Numbered from the stretch's first letter, positions 28,201 to 36,185 are shown. The stretch: 64,000 bases of DNA from Algibacter sp. L3A6 (GCF_009796825.1 NZ_CP047030.1:1-64000), one strand, 5' to 3'. Made by a program: numbers and translations. Notes: generated by a model not told the origin, from the letters alone.

Positions 28201-29062
28201 ACCAGGTAGATACATACCTGTTGCTCAAGGATTTTTTGTCGCTGCAGAAGCAACAGGAACTATAAAATTTAATAATGCACAACGTGTATTTCAAACTGAA
28301 GATGGTACCAATTCTGTTTTCCTTAAATCTACTAATAGTAAAAACACAAATACTTCTCCAAACAATCATGACGATTTACGAGAGAAATTAAGAATTGGGT
28401 TTTACTCAACAAACAAGATTAAAAGACAACTGTTAACTACCGTAGACCCAAGTGCATCTATTGGTTATGATTGGGGTTATGACGGACCAAACATCGACTA
28501 TCAAATTGATGATATGTATTGGTTAATTGATGATAACACCTACGTTATACAAGGTATAGATGAAATTACAGAAACAACCGTTTTACCATTAGGTATTCAC
28601 TTAAAAAACGAAGGTGTAAATATTATTTCTATCGACGAGATAGAGAATGAAGTAACGCCGTATGATATCTATCTTCATGATAAAGAGTTAAACCTTTATC
28701 ACAATTTAAGAGAAAGCAATTATTATGTAACCTTAATAGCGGGTAAATATCTAGATCGTTTTGAAATCACCTTCACAAACAGTTCGGAAACATTAGGCAC
28801 AACAGCTTTAGAGTTGGTAAACCGACCTGTATTAGTTTCTTTTTCTAACGATAATGAAAGTGTTGTTATTAGCAATCCAAATGCACTTTACATAAAGTCT
28901 ACAGAAATTTTTAATATGTTAGGTCAGTCTGTTTATAGTTTTGACACTAAATCTAATGAAACATCTATAATTCAAGCTACTGAAAATATTAGTACAGGCT
29001 CTTATATTATAAAACTAAACACAGATAATGGTATTGTTACCAACAAGGTGTTAATAGAATAG
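22274..29062 (+). CDS. Giant secreted repeat protein: ten PPC-like repeats, LamG domain, type IX sorting tail
   Basis: A 2262-residue protein. The hydrophobic signal segment is late (about 60-75, MLLLFCCFYSAVAFS), so either the N-terminus is unusually long or translation starts at a later ATG (codon 14 or 60). Residues about 77-1424 are ten repeats of about 135 residues, each beginning EGA(I/V)EVPHT..WCS and containing NVWFKF, LALWD, NLTIGDWYYIS and a final LC.(D/E), a pattern like the PPC beta-sandwich; two cysteines per repeat may pair. Then follow a LamG domain (about 1425-1605), the module shared with the preceding protein (about 1640-2180) and a type A sorting tail (about 2186-2262). A large surface adhesin or glycan binder is the likeliest role; no catalytic motif is seen. 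Confidence 0.85.
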   Translation: MKQPDLIKSRRFFMPSFLEKLSSKNNKYNPLFLIKSLSQFAKNHSNFFLKSLQLKKASPMLLLFCCFYSAVAFSQVPANNDLIDATTVTHSSSWCSANGAYTTLNATADGPKGIAWANGPNFNVWFKFQATAAQVNVKLTPDGMRYPYLALWDINQVEIQSKNYIDASSSINAQSNSLTIGDWYYVSVDNHSSNSHRGAFSLCIEDKVDFDFKEGAVEVPHTANWCSADAEYTTSNGYPDGPKGSAWSSDPNANVWFKFKATTTQINAEVKHGGTFGSARYPLLALWDASGTEVTSKNFNYTGSSIRIQSKNLTTGNWYYISVDNYSSPAYRGSFIFCVDDKVNFDFKEGAIEVPHTANWCSADAEYTTVDGSPDGVKGSAWASDPNANVWFKFKATTTQVNAEVKHGGVLGDGRYPLLALWDASGTEINSINFNYTANSINVQSNNLTIGDWYYISADNYNSTSYRGSFTLCVDDKVNFNYKEGALEIPHTANWCSADAEYTTVYGSPDQVKGSAWSSDPNANVWFKFKATTTQINAEVKHGGTFGSARYPLLALWDASGTEVNSTNFNYSADYVNVQSSNLTIGDWYYISADNYNSTAYRGSFTLCVDDKVNFDYKEGAIEVPHTADWCSADAEYSTIHASPDGTKGSAWANGPNFNVWFKFKATSTQVNAEVKKDGTFGDMRYSYVALWEEDGTEITSKNYNNALNTRNVQSNNLTIGNWYYISVDNHSSTSYSGTFTLCVDDEVDFDYKEGAIEVPHTTSWCSGDDEYNTYNASPDGTKGSSWYDGPNYNVWFKFQATAAQVNAQVKIGDPSKNIRYASMALWDQSGNEVKSASYYSVDSSINVQTNNLTIGDWYYISVDHRNSIYYMGDFTLCIEDKVGYDYKEGAIEVPHTTSWCSEDEEYTTFNASPDEAKGSNWYDGPNYNVWFKFQATAAQINAHLKIGGTYGDIAYPFIAIWDNAGTEIKSTNYYSSYSSIKVQSNNLIVGDWYYISVDHRDNINYRGTFSLCIEDKVDFDYKEGAVEVPHTDSWCSGDADYSTVHASADSDRGSTWFDGPNYNVWFKFQATSTQLRADVKIGGAYGDVDFPFIALWDATETEIKSTNYYNNESINLQTNNLIIGDWYYISVDHRNSIYYRGTFTLCIENKVGYDYKEGALEVPHTANWCSGDAEYSTIHATADRDKGSAWFDGPNYNVWFKFQATTTQLKADLKIGGVYGNMDYPYIALWDVAGTEIKSENYFNSTDSINLQSNSLTIGDWYYISVDHRNAAYYRGAFSLCIENTIDYDYYEAAIDITSLINSCSADAIYTTRGASPDLNSGTAWNNSGPKYNRWFKFIAPPVSGQFNILIDRGDEKGTQRGTQVALWKDGGTIEVNSARYSSSNDDVTLSATNLIPGDTYYISVDTYSSNSYTGTFTICLENTFIDFNGTDYYVDFGRNHNFTSQFSLESWVLQKTNSGTAAIISKGETQTGNLRGYHLTIKNGYPNLSWYDNSGNAILDLSSPFKITENTWHHVATSFNGSIASLYLDGVLVASQSTSRPLSNNQSFLIGASYDSSSASSVKNNFNGFIDEVRVWNVGLTQQQIQDMMNQEIAQSGTVVNGKITNQDVHSGLRWSNLRGYYPMTDNTATDHSNYNIDGTSKNNTTTIQAQTAPLPYKSTTNGNWENATIWLNNDVQYAPNTDMYGTHINWNIAEINHNINNTTGHSVSALIIDSPGTLTVKASDSLSVSRYLKLNGELTLEGDSQLIQGADSELDVTSSGTLLKNQQGSADTFTYNYWSSPVGPQNITSNNNSYKLPEIFDGVTFLTSGYNGSVSPLGISTAWIWKFNNRTSDDYSEWQHVGNTGSLLPGEGFSMKGPGSGIPSELQNYLLKGKPNNGDINLTINAGNEYLVGNPYPSAIDAKAFILDNGTTIAGPGSTTGTLYFWEHWGGNSHNYSSYQGGYASYSLSGGVPAASKASSNPDVDQGGVSTKTPGRYIPVAQGFFVAAEATGTIKFNNAQRVFQTEDGTNSVFLKSTNSKNTNTSPNNHDDLREKLRIGFYSTNKIKRQLLTTVDPSASIGYDWGYDGPNIDYQIDDMYWLIDDNTYVIQGIDEITETTVLPLGIHLKNEGVNIISIDEIENEVTPYDIYLHDKELNLYHNLRESNYYVTLIAGKYLDRFEITFTNSSETLGTTALELVNRPVLVSFSNDNESVVISNPNALYIKSTEIFNMLGQSVYSFDTKSNETSIIQATENISTGSYIIKLNTDNGIVTNKVLIE
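22502..26550 (+). repeat. Ten tandem coding repeats of 405 bp
   Basis: The conserved AAAGAAGG word at each repeat boundary begins at 22910, 23315, 23720, 24125, 24530, 24935, 25340 and 25742, with the tenth unit at 26147. Spacing is exactly 405 bp seven times, once 402 and again 405. The first unit precedes 22910. Units 2 and 4 share long near-identical DNA. Confidence 0.95.
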
Positions 29063-29088
29063 ATAAACGCTCAGCATAATATTTATAT

Positions 29089-29131
29089 AAAAAAAGCGCC
29101 CTGAAATTAAATTTCAGGGCGCTTTTTTTAG
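29089..29131 (+). terminator. Bidirectional terminator between the surface-protein gene and hisS
   Basis: AAAAAAAGCGCCCTGAAATT and its perfect complement flank a single A, with T runs usable from both strands; it serves both convergent genes. Confidence 0.92.
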
Positions 29132-29153
29132 TAATGTACTTTATATTTTATGC

Positions 29154-30524
29154 TTACTTTATTTGTTTTATCAAATCAGGTAGCGATACATTTAGTTGTT
29201 CACCCGATACCATATTTTTTAAAGTATAAGTATCCGATTCCATTTCGTTATCACCAACTAAAACTACAAAAGGAATAGCACGTTTATTAGCGTGATTCAT
29301 TTGTTTTTTCATTTTAGCAGCATCAGGGTAAAGTTCTGCGTTAATATCATTTTCACGTAACACCTTAATAGCTTTTAAACTGAATAAAGCCTCTTTATCT
29401 CCAAAGTTGATAAATAACACTTCAATGTTTTTTGATACCGTTTCAGGAAATAAATCAAGTTCTTCTAAAACTAAATAAATACGATCTAAACCAAAACTAA
29501 TACCAACACCACTCACATCTTTCATACCGAAAATGCCAGTTAAATCGTCGTAACGACCACCGCCACCAACAGAACCCATGCTCACCGTTTTTGGTGCAGC
29601 AACTTCAAAAATAGCACCAGTGTAATAATTTAAACCTCTGGCTAAAGTAACATCAAGTTGCAATGCTGCCGTTTTCAAACCTAATTCTGAAATAGCTTCG
29701 TTAATAAAAGCCAATTCTTCAATACCTTTTTTCCCTTCTTCGGAAGTATCTAAAATAGATTTTAAACTTTCAATTTGAGATTCAAAATCGCCAGAAAGTG
29801 TAAATAACGGTTGAAGTTTTGTAATGCCTTCTTCTGAAATTCCTTTAGAACGCATTTCTTCTTTTACCTTCTCCTCTCCTATTTTATCAAGCTTATCTAA
29901 AGCCACCGTGAAATCGATTAATTTATCGCTAGCCCCAATAACTTCTGCAATACCTGAAAGTATTTTTCGGTTATTAATTTTTATAGTAACACCTTCTAGT
30001 TTTAATGCTGAAAAAACAGTGTCGTAAAGCTGAATAAACTCTACTTCTTGCCAAAGTGATTTAGATCCAACGACATCGGCATCACATTGAAAAAACTCTC
30101 TAAAACGACCTTTTTGTGGTCTATCTGCACGCCAAACCGGCTGTATTTGATAACGCTTAAAAGGAAATTCTATCTCGTTTTGATGTTGTACCACATATCT
30201 AGCAAAAGGCACGGTTAAATCGTATCGAAGTGCTTTTTCTGAAATACTCGGAGTTAATTTGGTCGAGTCTTTTTCAGAGTAAGCTTTCTCATTAGCTTTG
30301 TTTAAATAATCACCTGAATTCAAAATTTTAAAAATCAAACGATCACCTTCTTCTCCGTATTTTCCCATTAAGGTATCGGAGTTTTCAAAGCTTGGAGTTT
30401 CTATAGGTTGAAATCCGAAGGTTTGAAAAGCGCCACGAATACAATTAAAAATATAGTTTCGTTTTGCGACTTGTTCTGGGTTAAAATCTCTAGTTCCTTT
30501 TGGAATACTTGGTTTTTGAGCCAT
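29154..30524 (-). CDS. hisS: Histidyl-tRNA synthetase
   Basis: Charges tRNA-His; class II synthetase. The 456-residue protein shows the N-terminal IPKGTRDFNPEQ (7-18), motif 2 around RFREFFQCDADVVG (about 141-154), the HisRS signature LARGLNYYTGAIFEV (about 290-304), motif 3 SFGLDRIYLVLEE (about 348-360) and the anticodon-binding domain at the C-terminus. It ends convergently with the surface-protein gene at a shared terminator. Its upstream gap carries a palindrome next to the start codon and a possible -7 box about 100 bp away. Confidence 0.98.
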   Translation of the reverse strand: MAQKPSIPKGTRDFNPEQVAKRNYIFNCIRGAFQTFGFQPIETPSFENSDTLMGKYGEEGDRLIFKILNSGDYLNKANEKAYSEKDSTKLTPSISEKALRYDLTVPFARYVVQHQNEIEFPFKRYQIQPVWRADRPQKGRFREFFQCDADVVGSKSLWQEVEFIQLYDTVFSALKLEGVTIKINNRKILSGIAEVIGASDKLIDFTVALDKLDKIGEEKVKEEMRSKGISEEGITKLQPLFTLSGDFESQIESLKSILDTSEEGKKGIEELAFINEAISELGLKTAALQLDVTLARGLNYYTGAIFEVAAPKTVSMGSVGGGGRYDDLTGIFGMKDVSGVGISFGLDRIYLVLEELDLFPETVSKNIEVLFINFGDKEALFSLKAIKVLRENDINAELYPDAAKMKKQMNHANKRAIPFVVLVGDNEMESDTYTLKNMVSGEQLNVSLPDLIKQIK

Positions 30525-30531
30525 ATATATG

Positions 30532-30545
30532 CCTGCAGATGCAGG
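30532..30545. repeat. Palindrome next to the hisS start codon
   Basis: CCTGCA-GA-TGCAGG, lying 7-21 bp upstream of the hisS ATG on the transcript, could form a short hairpin. Together with GGAATGACA at 30613-30621 it resembles dispersed palindromic elements of flavobacterial intergenic DNA. Confidence 0.4.
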
Positions 30546-30619
30546 TATCTTTTTAATAATTACTAAATGCTACGCTCCGCATCTCACAATCACCAATGTA
30601 ATTGTATGATGTGGAATGA

Positions 30620-30627
30620 CAAAAATA
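30620..30627 (-). promoter_or_regulatory. Putative -7 element of hisS
   Basis: TATTTTTG on the minus strand fits TAnnTTTG; no TTG at -33. It would give a leader of about 90 nt. Confidence 0.35.
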
Positions 30628-30674
30628 AGAGTTTAAATTGAAAACAGATTCTTGTCTTAGAAGCAATAATTAAA

Positions 30675-31142
30675 TTAATTAATCAACTTATAAAAATATT
30701 GATACAATTCACCTTTAGTAATAGAAGCGCCTTGTTCAATCATTTTAAACTTATCTAAGTTTTTAGAATCAGAATACGCTTTATCTGCTTGTAAAAACTC
30801 AACGTTTTCGTCCATTAAGTTTTCACGAAGCCAATCGTAACCTTCTTGGGTTGTAATATCAACATCATTTTTAATGTTAACTACGATGGCATGCATTTGA
30901 TCTTCCTTTAAATGAAATAAATACATGTGTTTTGGAGCAAAATGCTCAAGATACTCTGCTTTATTTAAGGCGCCTTCCCAAATTAAATCGCTAAACACAT
31001 CCAATTCCATTTCAGCTAAATCGGGTTTATTAGCTTTTAAGTTGGTCCACTCATCGGCAGTTATAGATTGGGTTGCCAAAAAGTTTATAAATTCTTGGTG
31101 TAATTCTTCGAATTGTTCTTTTGTTAATCTTGAATACTTCAT
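30675..31142 (-). CDS. DUF6495-like conserved flavobacterial protein
   Basis: A soluble, acidic protein of 155 residues with no signal peptide or membrane segment. It resembles a family found mainly in Flavobacteriia (which I recall as DUF6495) with the conserved N-terminus YSRLTKEQFEELHQEFINFL (3-22) and FAPKHMYLFHLKEDQMH (about 68-84). The function is unknown. It lies between hisS and the glycerophosphodiesterase-like gene, 39 bp downstream of the latter on the same strand, so the two may be co-transcribed. Confidence 0.75.
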   Translation of the reverse strand: MKYSRLTKEQFEELHQEFINFLATQSITADEWTNLKANKPDLAEMELDVFSDLIWEGALNKAEYLEHFAPKHMYLFHLKEDQMHAIVVNIKNDVDITTQEGYDWLRENLMDENVEFLQADKAYSDSKNLDKFKMIEQGASITKGELYQYFYKLIN

Positions 31143-31181
31143 TCTTATATGTTTTTCTCGAAATTAAGAGAATTGTATATT

Positions 31182-32063
31182 TTATTTTTTAATATTTAAA
31201 CTTGCAGCCGCTGCAAAAGGCCTATCGGTTGCAATAACATCAACACCTAAATCTACCCATTTCTGATAAAGATGGTCACCTTTAGCTTGTGCTTGCTTAT
31301 CTAAGTTACCTAAAGTACCGAGCATACAGGTAATTCCTAAATCGTGTAATTTTTTATAAAATGCTTCAGGAGATAATCTAGTTCCAGTAAAAGCAATCAT
31401 GTTTTCCGTAGGAATTTCAGAATGTAACAACCAATCTAATTCTTTGTCGTTTCTTGCAGATACGGATAACAATAATTCTGGAGCTGCTTTGTAGGCTGCG
31501 CTGGCTTGTTTCATATCATAAGTAATAATCACCGAAATATCTTCAGCACCAGTTTCTTTAACCAAAGCGACTACTTGTTCTACAGAGACACTCTTTTTTA
31601 TATCGATAGTTAATATCACATTATTTGCTTTTGCCCAAAGAAGAACATCTTTAAATAATGGAATTTTAAAAGTAGTTTCGTTACCAAAATCGTCTTCTAA
31701 ATTATACTGTAATAATTCTTGATAGGTATAATTTGTAATATCACCTTCGCCTGTGGAGGTTCTACCTAAGCTATTATCGTGCATTAAAACAAGTACATTA
31801 TCCTTGGTTTTAGCGATATCAATTTCATAAACAGCAGGAATACTATCGTTTATGTACTTTAAGGTTTCCAAACAATTTTCTGGGTAGTTCTCTATAGATT
31901 TACCTCCTCTGTGCACACTAATAACAGGAGTTTTATTAGCCTGATAAGCCAAACGCTCAATTAAAACTGATTTTGCAGATGCTTCTTGTTTTTTAGGTTC
32001 TTCTTTACAAGAAAAACTGACTACAAAAAGACAAAGTATAACTATATATTTCATATTATTCAT
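31182..32063 (-). CDS. Glycerophosphodiester phosphodiesterase-family lipoprotein
   Basis: A 293-residue GDPD-fold protein with a lipoprotein signal ending in VVSFSC (lipid-anchor Cys19). Catalytic features are present: HRGG (His51), the metal-binding EID (80-82) and MHDNSLGRTS (His95). The family hydrolyses glycerophosphodiesters to glycerol 3-phosphate and an alcohol, here probably in the periplasm. The first ATG (32063) directly touches the T run of the upstream gene's terminator; the second ATG at codon 4 (32052-32054) gives an equally good signal peptide and may be the true start. Confidence 0.9.
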   Translation of the reverse strand: MNNMKYIVILCLFVVSFSCKEEPKKQEASAKSVLIERLAYQANKTPVISVHRGGKSIENYPENCLETLKYINDSIPAVYEIDIAKTKDNVLVLMHDNSLGRTSTGEGDITNYTYQELLQYNLEDDFGNETTFKIPLFKDVLLWAKANNVILTIDIKKSVSVEQVVALVKETGAEDISVIITYDMKQASAAYKAAPELLLSVSARNDKELDWLLHSEIPTENMIAFTGTRLSPEAFYKKLHDLGITCMLGTLGNLDKQAQAKGDHLYQKWVDLGVDVIATDRPFAAAASLNIKK

Positions 32064-32093
32064 AAAAAAAGCGCCCCTTAGTTAAGGAGCGCC
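32064..32093 (-). terminator. Terminator of the TonB-dependent receptor gene, abutting the next start codon
   Basis: On the minus strand GCGCTCCTTA and TAAGGGGCGC pair (one G-U) around AC and are followed by seven T and at once by ATG. It stops transcription of the receptor gene, or attenuates readthrough into the lipoprotein gene. Confidence 0.85.
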
Positions 32094-32120
32094 AAATTTA
32101 AGAATATATCTGTTATTATC

Positions 32121-35100
32121 TTAGAAAATATAGCGTAAACCTACTTGAGCTTGCCATCTAGAAGCTAAACTAGAATCGAAACCAAAGGTTTTAGTTTGAT
32201 TTTCGTTAAAAGAATAGATGGGTTGCTGCGTTCTGTCTGCAACATAAACATTAGGATCAGGATCGGCATCAGGAAAACTTACTCCAATTGGAATTACATT
32301 ATTAGGTTGTTGTATAATTCCCCAGTCTGAATTTAATAAGTTACCAAAGTTTAAAATATCTAAACTAAACTGAATTGTGTTTGTTTTATCTTCAGATACT
32401 TTAATTCTGTAATCTTGCATGAACTTTACATCCCATTTACCTCTCCAAGGTGCTAATGCTCCGTAACGTTCTGCATATTGACCTCTGTTATCACTTAAGT
32501 AATCGTCTTGACCTATGTAAGATTCTAAAGCAGCAGCATCTCCCGTTCCAGCAAATTGCATAGAACTTATTTCTCCAGCAGTAGGAATATAAATTAAATC
32601 GTTAATAGACGAACCATCATTGTTTATATCTCCACCATACACGTAGTTAAAACGAGCACCTTGTGCATATTCGAAAAATGTAGATATTGTGGTAGACCAT
32701 TTATCGTTTCCGTAATCCCATTTTTTACTAGCTACACCAATAAAACGATGCTTATCTCCGTATTTAGAATGTGAAAGCACATCGTTATTTACATTACCTA
32801 ATGCAGGGTTACCATTAAAAGCATCTCCTGTAATTTCAGCTTCAATAGAATTTACATCTCTAGCATCTAAATAACTATAAGCTAACATAGAATAAAGACC
32901 ATTTGAGAATGTTTTTTGAGCTTTTAATGAAGCATTCCATATACGACCTTCATTAGAGTTCGTCATCACGTAAGCATTACCGGTAACAACTTCACCCCAA
33001 GGTAATGTGGCTTTCGCACGATCACTATCACCATAAATAGCTCTATTATCTACACCTTGTAACTGACTTGTTGGTTTATTTAAACCCCAGTTTTGAACGT
33101 GAATCCCGTTTACATCTTTAGTATATGATAAATCTGCTGTTAAAATAATACCGTTTTCAAGTTTTCTATCTAAACCTAAGTTTGTTCTCCAAACTTGTGG
33201 AAATTTAAAATCTGGATCTACAGCTTGGTAGAAAAATGCATCTACACCACTAACTTGGTTTCCTACCCAAACAAAAGGAAAACGCCCTGTAAATAAGCCA
33301 GTACCACCTCTTAACTGAAAAGAACTATCACCATTAGCATCATAATTAAAACCAACTCTAGGCGACACTAACCAATCATCATTAGGCATTTTTGTAGAAT
33401 CTATTAATAAAGGCTCTCCTGTATTAGGATCTATATATTCTACATCTGGTAAATAGATTTCTCCGTTTTCCGTATCTATAAACTCTTGCGCATTATCTGC
33501 TGTATCAAAAAACAAAGGCTTATCGAAACGAACACCATATGTTAATTTTAGTTTTTCTGAAACATTCCATTCATCTTGTGCATAAAAAGCTAATTGTCCA
33601 ACGTTTGTTTCTGCTAATAACCAACCATTATCTACTCCATCAGCCAAACTATTTCTAGAGTTAAATGTTGCTTGTGCTGCTGCAAAATCATAATTAGCAG
33701 CATTAAAATCGGCAATATCAACATTACCAAAAACATCAAAACCATATCCTTTTAAGTTGAAAGAATTATCGAATTCAAATTTCTCGAAAGATGTTCCAAT
33801 AGTAAAGGTGTGATCGCCTTGAAAGAAGTTTAAGTTATCTGTAAATTGAAATACTTTTTGATCTAACTTGTTATTAATTGAAAACGGCTCGTGACCAGCA
33901 ATAATATATGGTGAACCGTCTTTATAAATATTGATAACTGGAGCAGGCGTAGAAAACGGTGTTCTAAAATCATCAAAATGAGTATAACCAATTTGTAATT
34001 TATTAGTTGATGTTTCTGATAAAGTAGAATTTAACTCAACCTGTATAGATTTTAAATTATTATTAATTTCGTAACCTGAATTTTGAAATTGTAACGTTGT
34101 TGCATCTGGACCACGTGGATTAATAGCCGAAGGATGCGCTGGTTTTTCTTGAGAAGCATTTAAAAAATTATAAACAACAGCTAAACGGTTATTATCATTA
34201 ATATTCCAATCGATTTTAAAAATACCTTTTGTAGATTCTGAAGCATGTGTAAATCCTTGGTAAGCTCCCGGATCGTAACCTTGAGCTCTTAAAGCTGTTT
34301 GCACAGCTATTAAATCACTTTCTAAAACTCTAGACTCGGTAATACCACCTGTACCTGTATTTGGTGTCCAGCCGTTAGTACCTAAATCGTCACGTTCATC
34401 CTTTTCAAAGTTTGCAAAAAAGAATAATTTATCTTTAATAATTGGTCCTCCAATACTTACACCATACTGTGTTTGGTTTAAGTCTGGTCTTGCCACATCT
34501 TCTCCTTTAATTTTTTTCCCAGTCATGGTTTCATCTCTATAAAAACCATAAACTGTACCATGAAATTGGTTTGTTCCACTTTTAGTAACAGCATTTACTG
34601 AAGCTCCAGTAAATCCCGATTGTGTAACATCATAAGGTGCAGTAGATACTTGAATTTGCTCTATAGCATCTAAAGAAACGGGTTGAGAACCTGTTTGACC
34701 TCCTGGAGTTGCTGCATCTAATCCAAAAGGATTATTAAAAATAGCACCATCTAAAGAGAAGTTGTTAAATTGATCGTTTCTACCTCCAAAAGACCCACCA
34801 CTAGCAGTTGGCTCTAATCTTGTAAAATCAGATTGCGATCTAGAAATAGTTGGCAAACGTGTTAACTCTCTACGACCAACACTAGTTTCTGCACCAGTTC
34901 TGTCGCTACCAAAAGTACCTGTACCACCAGTACCTTGTATAACTACAGCATCTAGTTGTTCGCTATCTTCAGATAAGGTGACGTCAACATTTTGAGTTTT
35001 CCCTAATGTTAAGTAAACATTATTAAAGGTTTGCTCTTTGTAACCTACATAGCTCACTGTAATAGTGTATGGCCCACCTACTCTTAAATTTAGTAAATTA

Positions 35101-35291
35101 AAACGGCCATCAAAATTAGTTGCCGCTCCATACTTTGTACCTGTTGGTGTATGGATAGCCAAAACATTGGCTCCAGGTAAAGGAACCGAACCTTGATCTA
35201 AAACGAGTCCTTTAATATTAGAAGTCGTGACTTGTGCAAAAGCCATTGCTCCAATAAACATAAAGAAAAATAATAATGTAATTTTTTTCAT
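32121..35291 (-). CDS. TonB-dependent outer-membrane receptor with N-terminal carboxypeptidase-regulatory-like domain
   Basis: A 1056-residue outer-membrane beta-barrel protein. After the signal peptide (about 1-19) comes an Ig-like carboxypeptidase-regulatory domain (about 24-112, KGLVLDQGSVPLPGANV... TITVSYVGYKEQ), then a plug-like region (about 120-245) with the sequence SVNAVTKSGTNQFHG, then the barrel, ending in the aromatic FLRYIF-type terminus (LRYIF). It resembles the OmpA-related or Oar-like TonB receptors that lack a SusD partner; none is adjacent here. The substrate is unknown. Single gene with a clear terminator. Confidence 0.92.
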   Translation of the reverse strand: MKKITLLFFFMFIGAMAFAQVTTSNIKGLVLDQGSVPLPGANVLAIHTPTGTKYGAATNFDGRFNLLNLRVGGPYTITVSYVGYKEQTFNNVYLTLGKTQNVDVTLSEDSEQLDAVVIQGTGGTGTFGSDRTGAETSVGRRELTRLPTISRSQSDFTRLEPTASGGSFGGRNDQFNNFSLDGAIFNNPFGLDAATPGGQTGSQPVSLDAIEQIQVSTAPYDVTQSGFTGASVNAVTKSGTNQFHGTVYGFYRDETMTGKKIKGEDVARPDLNQTQYGVSIGGPIIKDKLFFFANFEKDERDDLGTNGWTPNTGTGGITESRVLESDLIAVQTALRAQGYDPGAYQGFTHASESTKGIFKIDWNINDNNRLAVVYNFLNASQEKPAHPSAINPRGPDATTLQFQNSGYEINNNLKSIQVELNSTLSETSTNKLQIGYTHFDDFRTPFSTPAPVINIYKDGSPYIIAGHEPFSINNKLDQKVFQFTDNLNFFQGDHTFTIGTSFEKFEFDNSFNLKGYGFDVFGNVDIADFNAANYDFAAAQATFNSRNSLADGVDNGWLLAETNVGQLAFYAQDEWNVSEKLKLTYGVRFDKPLFFDTADNAQEFIDTENGEIYLPDVEYIDPNTGEPLLIDSTKMPNDDWLVSPRVGFNYDANGDSSFQLRGGTGLFTGRFPFVWVGNQVSGVDAFFYQAVDPDFKFPQVWRTNLGLDRKLENGIILTADLSYTKDVNGIHVQNWGLNKPTSQLQGVDNRAIYGDSDRAKATLPWGEVVTGNAYVMTNSNEGRIWNASLKAQKTFSNGLYSMLAYSYLDARDVNSIEAEITGDAFNGNPALGNVNNDVLSHSKYGDKHRFIGVASKKWDYGNDKWSTTISTFFEYAQGARFNYVYGGDINNDGSSINDLIYIPTAGEISSMQFAGTGDAAALESYIGQDDYLSDNRGQYAERYGALAPWRGKWDVKFMQDYRIKVSEDKTNTIQFSLDILNFGNLLNSDWGIIQQPNNVIPIGVSFPDADPDPNVYVADRTQQPIYSFNENQTKTFGFDSSLASRWQAQVGLRYIF

Positions 35292-35359
35292 TGTTTGAAG
35301 ATTGAGTTAAAGTTTTAAGTTTGAAAATTATGCATGCATAACGCTAGTAAAAATAGACC

Positions 35360-35387
35360 AAAAAAAAACCACTCCAAAGGAGTGGTT
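35360..35387 (-). terminator. Terminator of rpsF-rpsR-rplI
   Basis: AACCACTCC and GGAGTGGTT form a 9-bp stem around AAA; the plus-strand A run becomes the T tail of the minus transcript. Confidence 0.9.
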
Positions 35388-35426
35388 AATTATATTTAAA
35401 ACTTTTATTAACTTTATGTTAACAAA

Positions 35427-35873
35427 TTAGTTTGCTTGAGCAATAACGTCGAATTCTAAATCAACATTTACATCTCTGTGTAAACGAATTGCGGCAGTAT
35501 ATTTACCTAAACGTTTAACAGTTGTAAGCGTGATATATTTCTTATCAATTGCTTGACCTTCTTTTTCTAAAGCCGCTGCTAAATCGATGTTGTTTACAGA
35601 ACCAAATAATTTGTCTCCTGTTCCAACTTTAGCTTGGATTTTAATTTCTAATGCTTTTAAAGCTTCTGCAACTACATTAGCTTCATCAACTATTCTCTTT
35701 TCTTTAAAGGCACGTTGCTTTAAATTTTCTGCTAATACTTTTTTAGCTGAAACAGTTGCGATAATAGCTTGTTTCTGAGGAATTAAAAAATTTCTACCAT
35801 AACCGTTCTTAACTGTTACAACATCGTCTTTAAATCCTAAATTTTCAACGTCTTGTTTTAATATAAGTTCCAT
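35427..35873 (-). CDS. rplI: 50S ribosomal protein L9
   Basis: Binds 23S rRNA at the L1-stalk base. The 148-residue protein has the N-terminal signature MELILKQDVENLGFKDDVVTVKNGYGRNFLIP (1-32, including the GYGRNFLIP motif), the long connecting helix and the C-terminal domain. It is the last gene of the rpsF-rpsR-rplI operon, 13 bp after rpsR. Confidence 0.98.
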   Translation of the reverse strand: MELILKQDVENLGFKDDVVTVKNGYGRNFLIPQKQAIIATVSAKKVLAENLKQRAFKEKRIVDEANVVAEALKALEIKIQAKVGTGDKLFGSVNNIDLAAALEKEGQAIDKKYITLTTVKRLGKYTAAIRLHRDVNVDLEFDVIAQAN

Positions 35874-35886
35874 TGTTATCAGTATT

Positions 35887-36183
35887 TTATTTTAATAAAT
35901 CAGCTACATAAGGCATTAAAGCTAAGTGACGTGCTCTTTTTACAGCAACAGACACTTTTCTTTGATACTTTAATGAAGTTCCTGTTAAACGACGAGGTAA
36001 AATTTTACCTTGCTCATTTACAAATCTTAGTAACCAGTCTGCATCTTTATAATCTACATACTTGATACCTGATTTTTTGAAACGACAATATTTCTTTTGC
36101 TTATTAGTTTCAATATTTAGAGGCGTTAAATATCTAATTTCGCCGTCTTTTTTTCCTTTAGATTGTTGTTCTATTGATGACAT
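35887..36183 (-). CDS. rpsR: 30S ribosomal protein S18
   Basis: Binds the 16S rRNA platform with S6. The 98-residue product shows YKDADWLLRFVNEQGKILPRR (about 44-64) and the S18 signature RLTGTSLKYQRKVSVAVKRARHLALMPY (about 64-91). The N-terminal extension of about 20 residues is charged. It lies between rpsF (2-bp gap) and rplI. Confidence 0.98.
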   Translation of the reverse strand: MSSIEQQSKGKKDGEIRYLTPLNIETNKQKKYCRFKKSGIKYVDYKDADWLLRFVNEQGKILPRRLTGTSLKYQRKVSVAVKRARHLALMPYVADLLK

Positions 36184-36185
36184 AA

